NCBI RefSeq assembly: GCF_040869045.1
Contig: NC_090319.1
Span: 62,406,779-62,470,778 of the forward strand
From: Eurosta solidaginis
Taxonomy: Eukaryota > Arthropoda > Insecta > Diptera > Tephritidae
Direction: 5' to 3'
DNA: 64,000 nt
In this document: positions 27,697-38,704 of the stretch, one piece after another
How positions within the stretch are numbered: position 1 is the stretch's first letter
Layout: each line of letters starts with the position of its first letter
The notes under the pieces: generated by a model
What the model was told of the DNA's origin: nothing
Databases searched by the model: none
Seen by the model: only the letters and a program-made list of their open reading frames with translations
Made by a program: the position numbers and the translations under genes

Positions 27697-29960
27697 CAAC
27701 AATGGTTTGAGATTTGATTCAACTCAATTCGTGCCCTGAGACTTTCGTTCTCCATTTTTCACAAAAAGAAAATAAATAAATAAAATAAAAACAATAATAA
27801 TAAAAATAGTGATTATTACTGATTTTTTCACCAACAATTAAAAAAAAAATGAATTTAATATCCCGGCAATTCATAAGCTGTCGTATGAATATATGTGCTA
27901 TGATTTTAAACCTGTCATATGTGCTTTGTTGTTGTTCCTCATATAAAATTCTTGTAAAAACATACAATTCAGCAGCCTACGTATATCGGGCGTGCTAAGT
28001 TTTTTATTTTTTACGGCCTTTTCGAGCTGATAAGTGGCGGTACTATTAAATTGAGTATACCGTTCGGTGGGTATTGAGTTGGGAAGCCTGGAAATTAAAG
28101 ATTTCTGAGCTAGCTCCCTATTAGCCTTGGTGTATCGCACAACTCCCTCGCCTAAAATTTTAATCGCTGTTGATGCGTTTTCCGGACGCCTAACTTTTGA
28201 GCATTCAAACCTTGACATAGTAATAATCGCGCCCAACGTGGGGCTCTTGCCATACAATTTTACTCTTCATTTCAGGTAAAGCGGACAAAGTGAGAGGCTT
28301 AAACTTTCGCTGGGCTAAAGGTATGTGCCCTTTGTAGTAGTATTCTTTTGGTATAGTATATATTATGGAAATCTTGAAATTGAAGTTTTTTTGAAGTAAA
28401 GTTGGCAAAAAGTTCTTCCGAAGATGTAGAGTCCTGTTCGTGAGCTGTATGCGCTTTCTGCAAATATGAGTAACGTTATTACACTAAATGCACGTCATCA
28501 TTGACACTTTGGAGCCACGTGCTTAGTTCCATGCTTATCTTGCTTGTTTGATTATGCGCAACTCCTAACTCCTTTTTAACTCGCCTAATCTAATTAGATG
28601 AGCTTTCTTATCGGGGAACACCTCTTGGTATTACCAATTGGCGCCAGTTAACTCAGAAAAAAAGGACGGGAATGACTTGTTCGACGGCCAAAACCGACGT
28701 CTGCATCATATGCTGCAAGGGCTGCGTGCCGAAGGACCAATATAAAAGTAAGATTTTACCTGCTCCAATACTTTTGAGTGCTTATCTGCAGAGCTTTTGA
28801 TAACCGACTATCCGAAACACAAGGCAAAACCGTGTAGAATTTTGATCCCATGAGGCATTTATTAAAGCAATAATGAGATAATTAAGGATATATATTTGTT
28901 TAATGATAAAGTTTAATAAGGGCTTTAAGTTAAAATATTGACTAATTACTTCATTAACCCTCTGTGTGAAATAGGTATTACATTTAATTAGATGTGTGTC
29001 TTTGAAAATCTGACAAATTCCTCCTAATTTCCAGTACTGGTCAAAACACTTTCGTAATATCCCCAGAAGTTTCCACTCTTACTCTATTTCCATTCATATT
29101 TAAAAAAAATGCCATTGCAGTCAATAAGTTTATTGAAATATTGCACAATTAATAACAAGATTTAGTTAACGTTTAATAAAATAACAAATAAATATACATA
29201 TATGCTTACAAACATAATATTGCAATAATTTAAGAACATTATTCCATAACAATACAAAAATACGAAGCTGATCTTCTATATACACATTTAAGTATATATA
29301 ATTAAATTTTTAAAAAGAATAGTAATAACTTGAAAACGTTAGTTTACAAAGGAAATAACAGAAAAACGAAAACAAAAATATTAAAACTAAAACCAATCTC
29401 GGTCTCAATTACCTTTCGTTCGCTTACAGATAATACAACATTAGAAAAACTTTGTTTATCTTTAATTTAAGTTTGAGCGTGCGCATTCCAGTCATGTTCC
29501 TTAATTGAAAATATTTGAAACTGGGTTTGAACTCCACAAGATCCCTTCATTTTATTCGCGCTTTTCAATAAGCTTGTGCTATGAATTGTCAACTAGAACA
29601 TATATAAAGAAAGCAGAGATTGCTAGACTGCTCACGTCCGATGTGAATATATTTCATCTATTGTTCCACAGAGTGTTTCATTTCATGTTTTACGCAGTGG
29701 CGGAAAGCATCCCAACCCTCCGATTTGGCGCTGGACTGCGAAAAAGTAAAGCCAGTTAAGGTATTAATTGTAATTTCTTAAAATAAAAAAAATGTCTATA
29801 CTTAAAGAATATTTACGAATATGTTATGAAGAGAGTGATACAGGGAGAGTGAATACCTCACCCCTGGGCATAAAAATTTAGCCACTGATTTTTCTTTAGA
29901 TTTGTGGTTAAATTTTGTCAATACGTCTAAATACCATTCAGTTGTCCAGAGTGGATGATC
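27697..29960. other. Intergenic stretch, no supported gene
   Basis: Contains an unrecognised 119-codon ORF on minus (28257-27898, no known motifs) and a short Cys-rich reading on plus (28672-28747, with VCIICCKGC, running into GTAAG) that could be the start of a mobile-element ORF1. CGCGCCCAACGTGGGGC near 28228 resembles a retroelement primer site, but no LTR pair was found. 29000-29480 is plain AT-rich sequence. Confidence 0.35.
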
Positions 29961-30221
29961 GCCATGTCTCGGGATGGGAAAGGGGTAAATACGCAAATGG
30001 CAAATACCCGGTAAATTGAATATATGTATATGGTAAAAATGGGTAAATACCCAAATATTTACCCAAAAGAAAAGTAAAAATAATCTTTTGAAAAATATGG
30101 GAAACAAACGCATAAATTAAATCCAAAATGAACCCGATTTGTAATGTATTGGTGGGTAGTTATCCCTTGCGCTATCGTTTAAATTAGTTTTAATTTGTAA
30201 TCCAGCAAAAATTTTAAATGA

Positions 30222-31446
30222 AACAAGTAAGGAAGTCTAAGTTCGGATGAAACCGAACATCACATACCCAGCTGTACACTTGAAATGCTGTTGTTGTTTG
30301 TTTTGTGTGCTTAATAGTGTTACAAGGCTGCGAAATAATACATATATATATGGTTCTATTCTGAACTAATTTTTTCGAGTTATGGCTCCCGAAACATAGA
30401 AAATTGATTAGTCATAAAAGGGGCGGTGCCACGCCTATTTTATAAAATTTGAAGTGTTTCCTATTTATTGTTTTAAATCCACTTGGGAAATGAAATACCA
30501 TTGATATAAATCTCTTTTTTGCAAAGATATAGCTTATTTTATTCGTTCACGACCCTTTTAAAAATCTTTATATAAAAGTGGGCGTGGTCTTTAACCGATT
30601 TCGTTAATTTTTCTTCAAAGCATTCCTTATAGTAAAGGCAACCTCTCTGCCGAATTTTGTTACGATAGGTTTAACGATTTTTGATTTATGATTATCACCG
30701 TGGTGTGATGGTAGCGTGCTCCGCCTACCACACCGAATGCCCTGGGTTCACATCCCGGGCAAAGCAACATAAAAATTTGAGAAATTAGGTTTTTCAATTA
30801 GAAGAAAATTTTTCTACGCGGGATCGCCCCTCGGCAGTGTTTGGCAAGCGCTCCGAGTGTGTTTCTGCCATGAAAAGCTCTCAGTGAAAACTCATCTGCC
30901 TTGGAGATGCCGTTCGGAGTCGACATAAAACATGTAGGTCCCGTCCGGCCAATTTGTAGGGAAAATCAGGAGGAGCACGACGCAAATTGGAAGAGAAGCT
31001 CGGCCTTAAATCTCTTCGGAGGTTATCGCGCCTTACAGTTATTTTTTTTTATAAACTTGATTTTATCACAAGTGGGCGATACCACGCCCATTTAAAAAAA
31101 TTTCAAACAAATTTCAACATTCCTGGTGTATTATTTACTAAATAATCAGGTTTTTTGTGTTTTCCAAAATGTTATATATATAAAAAGTGGGCGTGGTTAT
31201 CATCCGATTTCACTCATCTTCAATACCAATCTATTCAGGGTCCTGATAAGCTCGTGTACTAAATTTGGTGAAGATATCTTAATATTTACTCAAGTTATCG
31301 TGTTGACGGACGGACGGACATGGCTCAATCAAATTTTTTTTCCGATACTGATGATTTTGATATATGGAAGTTTATATCTATCTCGATTCCTTTATACCTG
31401 TACAACCAACCGTTATCCACACGATAAGTACAGCTGGGTATAAAAA
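30222..31446 (+). mobile_element. Hairpin-family element, copy a (with SINE inside)
   Basis: Starts AACAAGTAAGGAAG, then a GTTCGG...CCGAAC hairpin and TACCCAGCTGTAC. It ends GTACAGCTGGGTATAAAAA, the inverse of that block. The interior has repeated GGGCGTGGT/CCACGCCC words and TTATCGTGTTGACGGACGG before the right end. No ORF. Three other members lie at 31830, 52829 and 61505 (partial). I do not recognise a formal class. Confidence 0.75.
30693..31050 (+). mobile_element. tRNA-derived SINE
   Basis: Defined by comparison: copy c of the hairpin family (53780) runs uninterrupted where copy a has about 358 extra bases. The insert starts CACCGTGGTGTGATGGTAGC (A-box region) and has GGTTCACATCC (B-box-like) 40 bases later. 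It ends in a T-rich tail after a GCGCCTTACAG block. RNA polymerase III transcription is expected from the boxes. A shorter relative lies at 43008-43090. Confidence 0.8.
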
Positions 31447-31829
31447 TAGTCCGAAAAGATATCTACATTGGAGCGTTTATATTCGCTATGAGCTCATTTG
31501 GGAGGCCAAAACCTATGTATTTCCCTTCTTGCAATGGTCGTCCTATATGAGTCATTAACTTATATCATTTGAGCATAAATAAGAGTCCGACATAAGTCTT
31601 AAAAGGCTTTTAAACAGCTATGTTATACTCTACTGGAGCTCTTTCCGGCTTAATTTTTAACTCTAATAATAACTCAGATTATATGACACTTAATTGGTGT
31701 TTTTATTACGTATCGTCAGCGCTTATTGGGGGCGTATACCACACCAGGACAGAGCGTGCAGCTTTGCGGTCACATTAAAAATGTCGAGAAGCGTCAATGA
31801 GCATATAAAAAAAAAAAAAAATAATAATT
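31447..31829. other. Spacer between nested elements
   Basis: About 380 bp between hairpin-family copies a and b, ending in an A-rich run at 31808-31822. No gene or repeat was recognised. Confidence 0.4.
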
Positions 31830-31929
31830 AACAAGTAAGGAAGGCTAAGTTCGGGTGTAACCGAACATTACATACTCAGCTGAGAGCTATGGAAACAAAA
31901 TAAGGGAAAATCTCCATGTAGGAAAATGA

Positions 31930-33640
31930 ACCTAGGGTAACCCTGGAATGTGTTTGTATGACATGTGTATCAAATGGAAGGTATTAAAGAGTATTTTAAG
32001 AGGGAGTGGGCCACAGTTCTATAGGTGGACGCCATTTATGGATATCGCCCTAAAGGTGGACCAGGGCTGACTCTAGAATTTGTTTGTACGATATGGGTAT
32101 CAAATGAAAGATGTTAATGAGAATTTGAAGAGGAGTGGGCTTAGTTCTATAGGTGGACGCCTTTTCGAGATATCGCCATAAAGGCGGACCAGGGGTGTCT
32201 CTAGAATTTGTTTGTACGATATGGGTATCAAATGAAAGGTGTTAATGAGTATTTTAAAAGGGAGTGGGACTTAGTTCTATAGGTGGACGCCTTTTCGAGA
32301 TATCGCCATAAAGGTGGACCAGGGGTGAATCTAGAATTGGTTTGTGCGATATGGGTATCCAATGAAAGGTGCTAATGAGTATTTAAAAAGCGCGTGGGCC
32401 TTAGTTCTATAGGTGGACGCCTTTTCGAGATATCGCCATCAAGGTGGACCAGGGGTGATTCTAGAATGTGTTCGTGCGATATGGGTATCCAATGAAAGGT
32501 GCTAATGAGTATTTAAAAAGCGCGTGGGCCTTAGTTCTATAGGTGGACGCCTTTTCGAGATATCGCCATAAAGGTGGACCAGGGGTGATTCTAGAATGTG
32601 TTTGTGCGATATGGGTATCCAATGAAAGGTGCTAATGAGTATTTAAAAAGCGCGTGGGCCTTAGTTCTATAGGTGGACGCCTTTTCGAGATATCGCCATA
32701 AAGGTGAACCAGGGGTGATTCGAGAATGTGTTTGTGCGATATGGGTATCCAATGAAAGGTGCTAATGAGTATTTAAAAAGCGCGTGGGCCTTAGGTCTAT
32801 AGGTGGACGCCTTTTCGAGATATCGCCATAAAGGTGGACCAGGGGTGATTCTAGAATGTGTTTGTGCGATATGGGTATCCAATGAAAGGTGCAAATGAGT
32901 ATTTAAAAAGCGCGTGGGCCTTAGTTCTATAGGTGGACGCCTTTTCGAGATTACGCCATCAAGGTGGACCAGGGGTGACTCTAGAATGCGTTTGTACGAT
33001 ATGGGTATCAAATGAAAGGTGTTAATTAGTATTTTAAAAGGGAGTGGACCTTAGTTCTATAGGTGGACGCCTTTTCGAGATATCGCCATAAAGGTGGACC
33101 AGGGGTGACTCTAGAATTTGTTTGTACGATATGGGTATCAAATGAAAGGTGTTAATGAGTATTTTAAAAGGGAGTGGGACTTAGTTCTATAGGTGGACGC
33201 CTTTTCGAGATATCGCCATAAAGGTGAACCAGGGGTGATTCTAGAATTTGTTTGTGCGATATGGGTATCCAATGAAAGGTGCTAATGAGTATTTAAAAAG
33301 CGCGTGGGCCTTAGTTCTATAGGTGGACGCCTTTTCGAGATATCGCCATCAAGGTGGGCCAGGGTTGACTCTAAAATGCGTTTGTACAATATGGGTATCA
33401 TACGAAAGGTGATAATGAGTATTTTAAAAGGCAGTGGGCCTCAGTTCTATAGATGGACGAATTTTCCAGATATCGCCGTAAAGGTGGACCAGGGGTGACT
33501 TTATAATGTGTTTGTACGATATGGGTATCAAATTGAAGGTATTAATGAGGGTTTTAAAAGGGAGTGGTGGTAGTTGTATATGTGAAGGCGTTTTCGAGAT
33601 ATCGGCAAAAATGTGGACCAGGGTGACCCAGAACATCATC
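31930..33640 (+). repeat. 130-bp tandem satellite, about 13 units
   Basis: The landmark AGGTGGACGCC recurs at 32023, 32151, 32281, 32411, 32541, 32671, 32801, 32931, 33061, 33191 and 33321, with diverged units at about 33451 and 33581, nearly always 130 bases apart. Central units are most alike and the edges most diverged, the pattern of unequal exchange. Short ORFs here just repeat the unit. Confidence 0.95.
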
Positions 33641-33810
33641 TGTCGGGTACCGCTAATCTAGTATATAAAATTCTTCTGTCACGGTGTTAGATGCTTAACT
33701 CCTCCGAAACGGCTGAACCGATTATAATGAAATTTTGTGAGCATATTGGGTAGGTCTGAGAATCGGCCAACGTCTACCTTTTTTCGCTACGTGCCTAGGG
33801 TCTTGAGATG

Positions 33811-34640
33811 AAAACGTGGACCCGGGTACCCCTAGAATGTGTTTATACAATATGGATATCAAATGAAAGCTGTTGATGAGTGATATAGTACAGGATAATT
33901 TTCATGCAACTGGGAGGCTAGGTTCTCGAGATATAGCCCAAAACGTGGACCCGGGTACCCCTAGAATGTGTTTATACAATATGGATATCAAATGAAAGCT
34001 GTTGATGAGTGATATAGTACAGGATAATTTTCATGCAACTGGGAGGCTAGGGTCTCGAGATATAGCCCAAAACGTGGACCCGGGTACCCCTAGAATGTGT
34101 TTATACAATATGGATATCAAATGAAAACTTTTGATGAGTGCTATAGTACAGGATAATTTTCATACAACTGGGAGGCTAGGGTCTCGAGATATAGCCCAGA
34201 ACGTGGACCCGGATACCCCTAGAATGTGTTTATACAATATGGATATCAAATGAAAGCTGTTGATGAGTGATATAGTACAGGATAATTTTCATGCAACTGG
34301 GAGGCTAGGGTCTCGAGATATAGCCCAAAACGTGGACCCGGGTACCCCTAGAATGTGTTTATACAATATGGATATCAAATGAAAACTTTTGATGAGTGCT
34401 ATAGTACAGGATAATTTTCATACAACTGGGAGGCTAGGGTCTCGAGATATAGCCCAAAACGTGGACCCGGATACACCTAGAGTGTGTTTTTACATTATGG
34501 GTATCAAATTGAAGCTTTTGATGTGTGATATAATACAGAGTAAGTTTTACACCGCTGAGTGACTAGGGTCTCGAGATATAGGCCAAAACATCGACCTGGA
34601 TACCCCTAGAATGTGTGTGTATTATGGATATCAAATGAAA
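33811..34640 (+). repeat. 129-bp tandem satellite inside the Helitron, about 7 units
   Basis: The landmark AACGTGGACCCGG recurs every 129 bases (33811, 33940, 34069, 34198, 34327, 34456, about 34585). Units share with the neighbouring 130-bp satellite the words CTAGAATGTGTTT, TATCAAATGAAAG and TCGAGATAT in the same order, so the two arrays are homologous. Confidence 0.92.
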
Positions 34641-34854
34641 GCTGTTGCTGAGAGCTCTAAAGTTCATTGTGATATTCGATTTAGTCGCATCAACCTGGCA
34701 AAACAGATAAATATACATGCGAAGCCGAAATAAAGACAAGAATTAATAGTACCCACATACATTTACCTACGTCCTATTCGATTTGCCTGAAATTTCGTAT
34801 ACAAATTCGCCTATATTAGTATTTACGATGCTTTTTTCCGGAAAGTATACCAGA

Positions 34855-34922
34855 GACGGACTGGGACTGGGATTAGGACTAGGACTGGGACTGAGACTGA
34901 GACTCGGAGTGAGACTGGAACA
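34855..34922 (+). repeat. GGACTG-type hexanucleotide microsatellite
   Basis: About 11 imperfect units of GGACTG/AGACTG inside the Helitron. Confidence 0.85.
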
Positions 34923-36489
34923 AAATACATACCACCCTCTGGGACTGGCAATAAGAGATGAAGAAGAAGGAGAAAAACTTGAGAGAAGAGAAAAGAGAGG
35001 AGACTGAGAAAGAGATAGAATGAGACGAAGATGGAGATGAAGCGAAAAAGACGGGGGGAGGAGTGAATAAAAAGATTAGGAAAAAGTGTAGAGGGGTAGG
35101 GCAGAGTTAGGCGGAAAAAGCGTATTAAAATGTATGCAGAAGGGCCAAATTTAGGGCAGAACAACGTCTGCCGGGTCTGCTAGTTTATTTATATATGTAA
35201 TACCACGAACGGAAATCCTGCCAAGATTCCAAGGGCTTTTGATTTCGCCCTGCAGAACTTTTTCATTTTCTTCTACTTAATATGGTAGGTGTCACACCCA
35301 TTTTACAAAGTTTTTTTCTAAAGTTATATTTTGCGTCAACCAACCAATCAAATTACCATGTTTCATCCCTTTTTTCGTATTTGGTATAAAATTATGGCAT
35401 TTTTTTCATTTTTCGTAATTTTCGAAATCGAAAAAGTGGGCATGGTCATAGTCGGATTTCGGCCATTTTTTACACCAATACAAAGTGAGTTCAGATAAGT
35501 ACGTGAACTAAGTTTAGTAAAGATATATCGATTTTTGCTCAAGTTATCGTGTTAACGGCCGAGCGGAAGGAGAGACGGTCGACTGTGTATAAAAGCTGGG
35601 CGTGGATTCAACCGATTTCGCCCTTTTTCACAGAAAACATTTATCGTCCTAGAATCTAAGCCCCTACCAAATTTCATAAGGATTGGTAAATTTTTGTTCG
35701 ACTTATGGCATTAAAAGTATTCTAGACGAATTAAGTGAAAAAGGGCGGAGTCGCGCCCATTTTGAAATTTTCTTTTATTTTTGTATTTTGTTGCACCATA
35801 TCAATACTGGAGTTTAATGTTAACATAATTTACTTATATACTGTAAAGATATTAATTTTTTTGTTAAAATTTGACTAAAAAAAATTTTTTTTTTTAAGTG
35901 GGCGTGGTCGTTCTCCGATTTTACTAATTTTCATTAAGCATACATATAGTAATAGGAGTAATGTCCCTGCCAAATTTCATCATAATATCTTCCACCACTG
36001 CCAAATTACAGCTTGCAAAACTTTGAAATTACCTTCTTTTAAAAGTGGGCGGTACCACGACCATTGTCCAAAATTTTACTAATTTTCTATTCTGAGTCAT
36101 AAGGTCAACCCACCTACCAAGTTTCACCGCTTTATCCATATTTGGCAATGAATTATCGCATTTTTTCGGTTTTTCGAAATTTTCGATATCGAAAAAGTGG
36201 GCGTGGTTATAGTCCGATTTCGTCCATTTTAAATAGCGATCTGAGATAAGTGCCCAGGAAGCTACATACCAAATTTCATCAAGATACCTCAAAATTTACT
36301 CAAGTTATCGTGTTAACGGACGGACGGACGGACATGGCTCAATCAATTTTTTTTTCGAAACTGATGATTTTTATATATATGGAAGTCTATATCTATCTCT
36401 TTATACCTGTACAACCAACCGTTATCCAATCACATATAATAAGTATATTAACACTCTGTGAGCTCTGCTCAACTGAGTATAAAAAAAAA

Positions 36490-36916
36490 TTGTTTAGTTA
36501 AGCGGTTTTATTGAAAACAATACTTACATAAAGTAATAACAATATTAAAAGCTAGAAAATAATTAGGTAGGTCCTAGGTACTAGTCATCACACTCTTCAT
36601 CAATCTAGGGCGTTGATCAGACAATTAAATAAAAGCGTTGGACGCGTGAAATTTCTAGAAATGTGAGGCATAGTATAACCTTATTAAGGTTCAGTTGGTC
36701 TTATATATAAAATTGTTTAGTCTTTATTTAATTGTCTATTATTTCTCATTCTATTTAGTTCATTTAGTGACTCATTATTACAAGGACTCTTTCCTGACAA
36801 TTTGTTACAATCTTAGTTCTCAATACATAATCCTTCCAAAAACTTTACTCGACTCTGCGCCACGTATGCTTGTCCCTCCTCGAACTATAAAATATTTTGA
36901 TGTCACTTCTACCGGA
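36490..36916. other. AT-rich spacer
   Basis: No gene or repeat recognised between hairpin-family copy b and the tandem repeat that starts at about 36917. Confidence 0.4.
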
Positions 36917-37880
36917 TTGTTCCAAATATGAGCCAAATCGGACATCATAGGTCGCTTCCTATTCATGTATGTGTTTCAAATATGGACCAAATCGGACCAC
37001 AAATACAATTTTTTTGAATATCTCGATCCTTGCACCACCTAGTGGCGATTTTTTTCACAGGCCGCTTTCTATTCATGTATGTATTATGTGTTCCAAATAT
37101 GAGCCAAATTGGATCACAAATATGATTTTTTTGAATATCTCGATTCTTGCGCCACTTAGCGGCCATTTTTTTCATAGGTCTCTTTCTATTCTTGTATGTA
37201 TTGTAACGAATTCAGGGAAATTCCGCTTATTCCAACCTTCTACTGATGTTATAATCGCGAAACTGTTGAATAAATAACTCCAATATTCAATAATGCAAAA
37301 TGGTCTTTATTAGATTACTTTGAGGTACAAAAACACTTATACTTCACAACAAATAGCGTGCTTAAATCAAACTGAATTGTCATTCCTCAGCTTGCGCTGC
37401 TTTTATACTCTGTTGCCTTGTCCGTATACTTCTCCTAAGATCTAGTTGTTTCGGGAACAGTTGGATGTCATGCTTGGTTAGTTACCAGCTATAAACATGT
37501 ATATCTGTAGTCCACGCCTCTACCATAGCCTATGCGTAAGTAACTACTTCGTTGATGATTACGTGTTTGTGTGTATCTCTTCGTTGCCTTGTATGCATGT
37601 GTTAAATGATGATTGATTTGTTTACGTACACACGATTGGCTGCTTCATGTTTTTTTATTGTTGCGTGATTATTTATTTAGTATCAGCTTAGTGATGCTAC
37701 TATTCGTCACAGTATGTGTTCCAAATATGAGCCCAGCCGGACCACAAATACGATTTTTTTGAATATCTCGATCCTTGCGCCAGCTAGCGGCGATTTTTTT
37801 CACAGGCCGCTTTCTATTCATGTATGTATTATGTGTTCCAAATATGAGCAACGATTTTTTGAAATATTTCGATCCATGCG
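36917..37880 (+). repeat. About 120-bp tandem repeat, split by a solo LTR
   Basis: Units contain CCAAATATGAGCC, then TTTTTTGAATATCTCGAT, CGCCACCTAGCGGC and TTTCTATTCATGTATGTAT. Two full units and a partial precede the LTR (36917-37201), and about one and a half follow (37712-37880). The array is therefore older than the LTR insertion. Confidence 0.8.
37202..37711 (-). mobile_element. Solo LTR, copy 2
   Basis: Starts TGTAACGAATTC and ends TATTCGTCACA, flanked by GTAT (37198-37201 and 37712-37715). Same family and orientation as the LTR at 3698. 510 bp, no internal domain. Confidence 0.9.
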
Positions 37881-38704
37881 CCACCTATCGAAGTTTTTTT
37901 CTTATTATTGCATTGTCATCGGGTTCTGAACTATATTCCAAGTTTCAAGCTTGTAGGTTATCGGAAAGTTACTTAAATTTCAATTAAAAAATTTCTTTGC
38001 AACGACCGTCAAGCTAAATAAAACCGTTTAAAAGGAATAGCAAGAGTAACAATAACTTACAAATGTAATTCATTTTGTATTGAAATTAAAAATTGTCGTA
38101 ACAAAGTATGAATATTTGTTCCAAACTCGCTTTTAGGGCTTTAAAAAAAATCAAAAATTAAACTTTCTTTTATCCTCCTACGCGTTTCGACGCTGTTCTG
38201 ATTCCTACATTGCCCACCTATTTTGGACTCGTTTCGGATTGTTAAATTATGAGCGGCGTGAGCATGTTTGAGGGGTAGCTTTGTTAGCGTAAATATGTGT
38301 ACCCTCTGAACATTCTCGAAGCGCTTACAGTTCTGGGGATCAATTCCCTAACTGTGAAGAACTGAAAAATGTACACTTATTGAAAACTCATTGCAAAATT
38401 TACACTTTAAATTTTCACTTCAGGCTACTAAATGAGTTCATAAAGAGTGCAAACGGTCCAGAGTTTGGACACCTTTCAGACTAATTGTTGGCTCTGAGTG
38501 TTTGCTGGGTTGTTTGTTTAAAATCAAAACGAACATTTTTTAATTTCAAATGACGTATAAATTTAATTGCTGAATTGTAATTCCAAGCAGCCTCGATTGG
38601 AATGATTTTTAAATATCCAAAAAAACGATACAAAAAAGGAATATTCCGGGTATTTACCCATAAAAATGGTAAATACCTAGTACAATCCCATCTCTAGCCA
38701 TGTC

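Larger units (their letters stand above)
33657..35184 (+). mobile_element. Non-autonomous Helitron
   Basis: Begins TCTAGTATATAAAATTC and ends CTGCTAGT. The 3' CTAGT fits the Helitron CTRRT rule and is preceded by the hairpin GCAGA-acaacg-TCTGC. The base before is A (33656) and the base after is T (35185), so insertion was between A and T with no duplication, as Helitrons do. Contents: a 129-bp tandem array (33811-34640), a GGACTG-type microsatellite (about 34855-34920) and a purine-rich stretch. No Rep or helicase. Confidence 0.8.
31830..36489 (+). mobile_element. Hairpin-family element, copy b (long, with satellite and Helitron)
   Basis: Left end AACAAGTAAGGAAGGCTAAG plus the hairpin GTTCGGGTGTAACCGAAC and TACTCAGCTGAGAGCT. 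The right end is GAGCTCTGCTCAACTGAGTA followed by A's. Inside: a 130-bp satellite (31930-33640), a Helitron (33657-35184), then about 1.3 kb of family sequence with CCACGCCC/GGGCGTGG words and tandem GGAC before the end. Without the Helitron the element would be about 3.1 kb. No ORF encodes a recognisable protein. Confidence 0.75.
29969..38696. mobile_element. hAT-like outer element, heavily invaded (8.7 kb)
   Basis: The 8-bp direct repeat GCCATGTC (29961-29968 and 38697-38704) encloses inverted ends TCGGGATGGGA and TAGAGATGGGA (second read on minus). Both ends carry a nearby GGTAAATACC-type palindrome. Eight-base duplications are characteristic of hAT transposons. No transposase is recognisable between the ends; the interior is mainly later insertions. 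The original element was probably a small non-autonomous hAT. Confidence 0.65.

Noticed and set aside
28215..28245. CGCGCCCAACGTGGGGC as a primer-binding site of a second LTR element (also CTCAACGTGGGGC at 14705)
   Set aside because: No LTR pair, pol motifs or polypurine tract around either site.
27898..28257. 119-codon ORF on minus as a host gene
   Set aside because: No recognisable domain, start context or splice partner; it sits in mobile-element-rich DNA. It may be a retroelement scrap.
28672..28747. Cys-rich reading VCIICCKGC as a zinc-finger gene
   Set aside because: Only about 25 codons before a GTAAG, with no downstream exon found. At most the start of a mobile-element ORF1.
31930..34640. 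CRISPR-like regular repeats
   Set aside because: The whole 129-130-bp unit repeats with no unique spacers, and the context is eukaryotic, so it is satellite DNA.
34783..35164. ORFs around the GGACTG microsatellite (Gly-Leu repeats on plus, Val-Pro repeats on minus)
   Set aside because: They translate the microsatellite and purine-rich tract of the Helitron.
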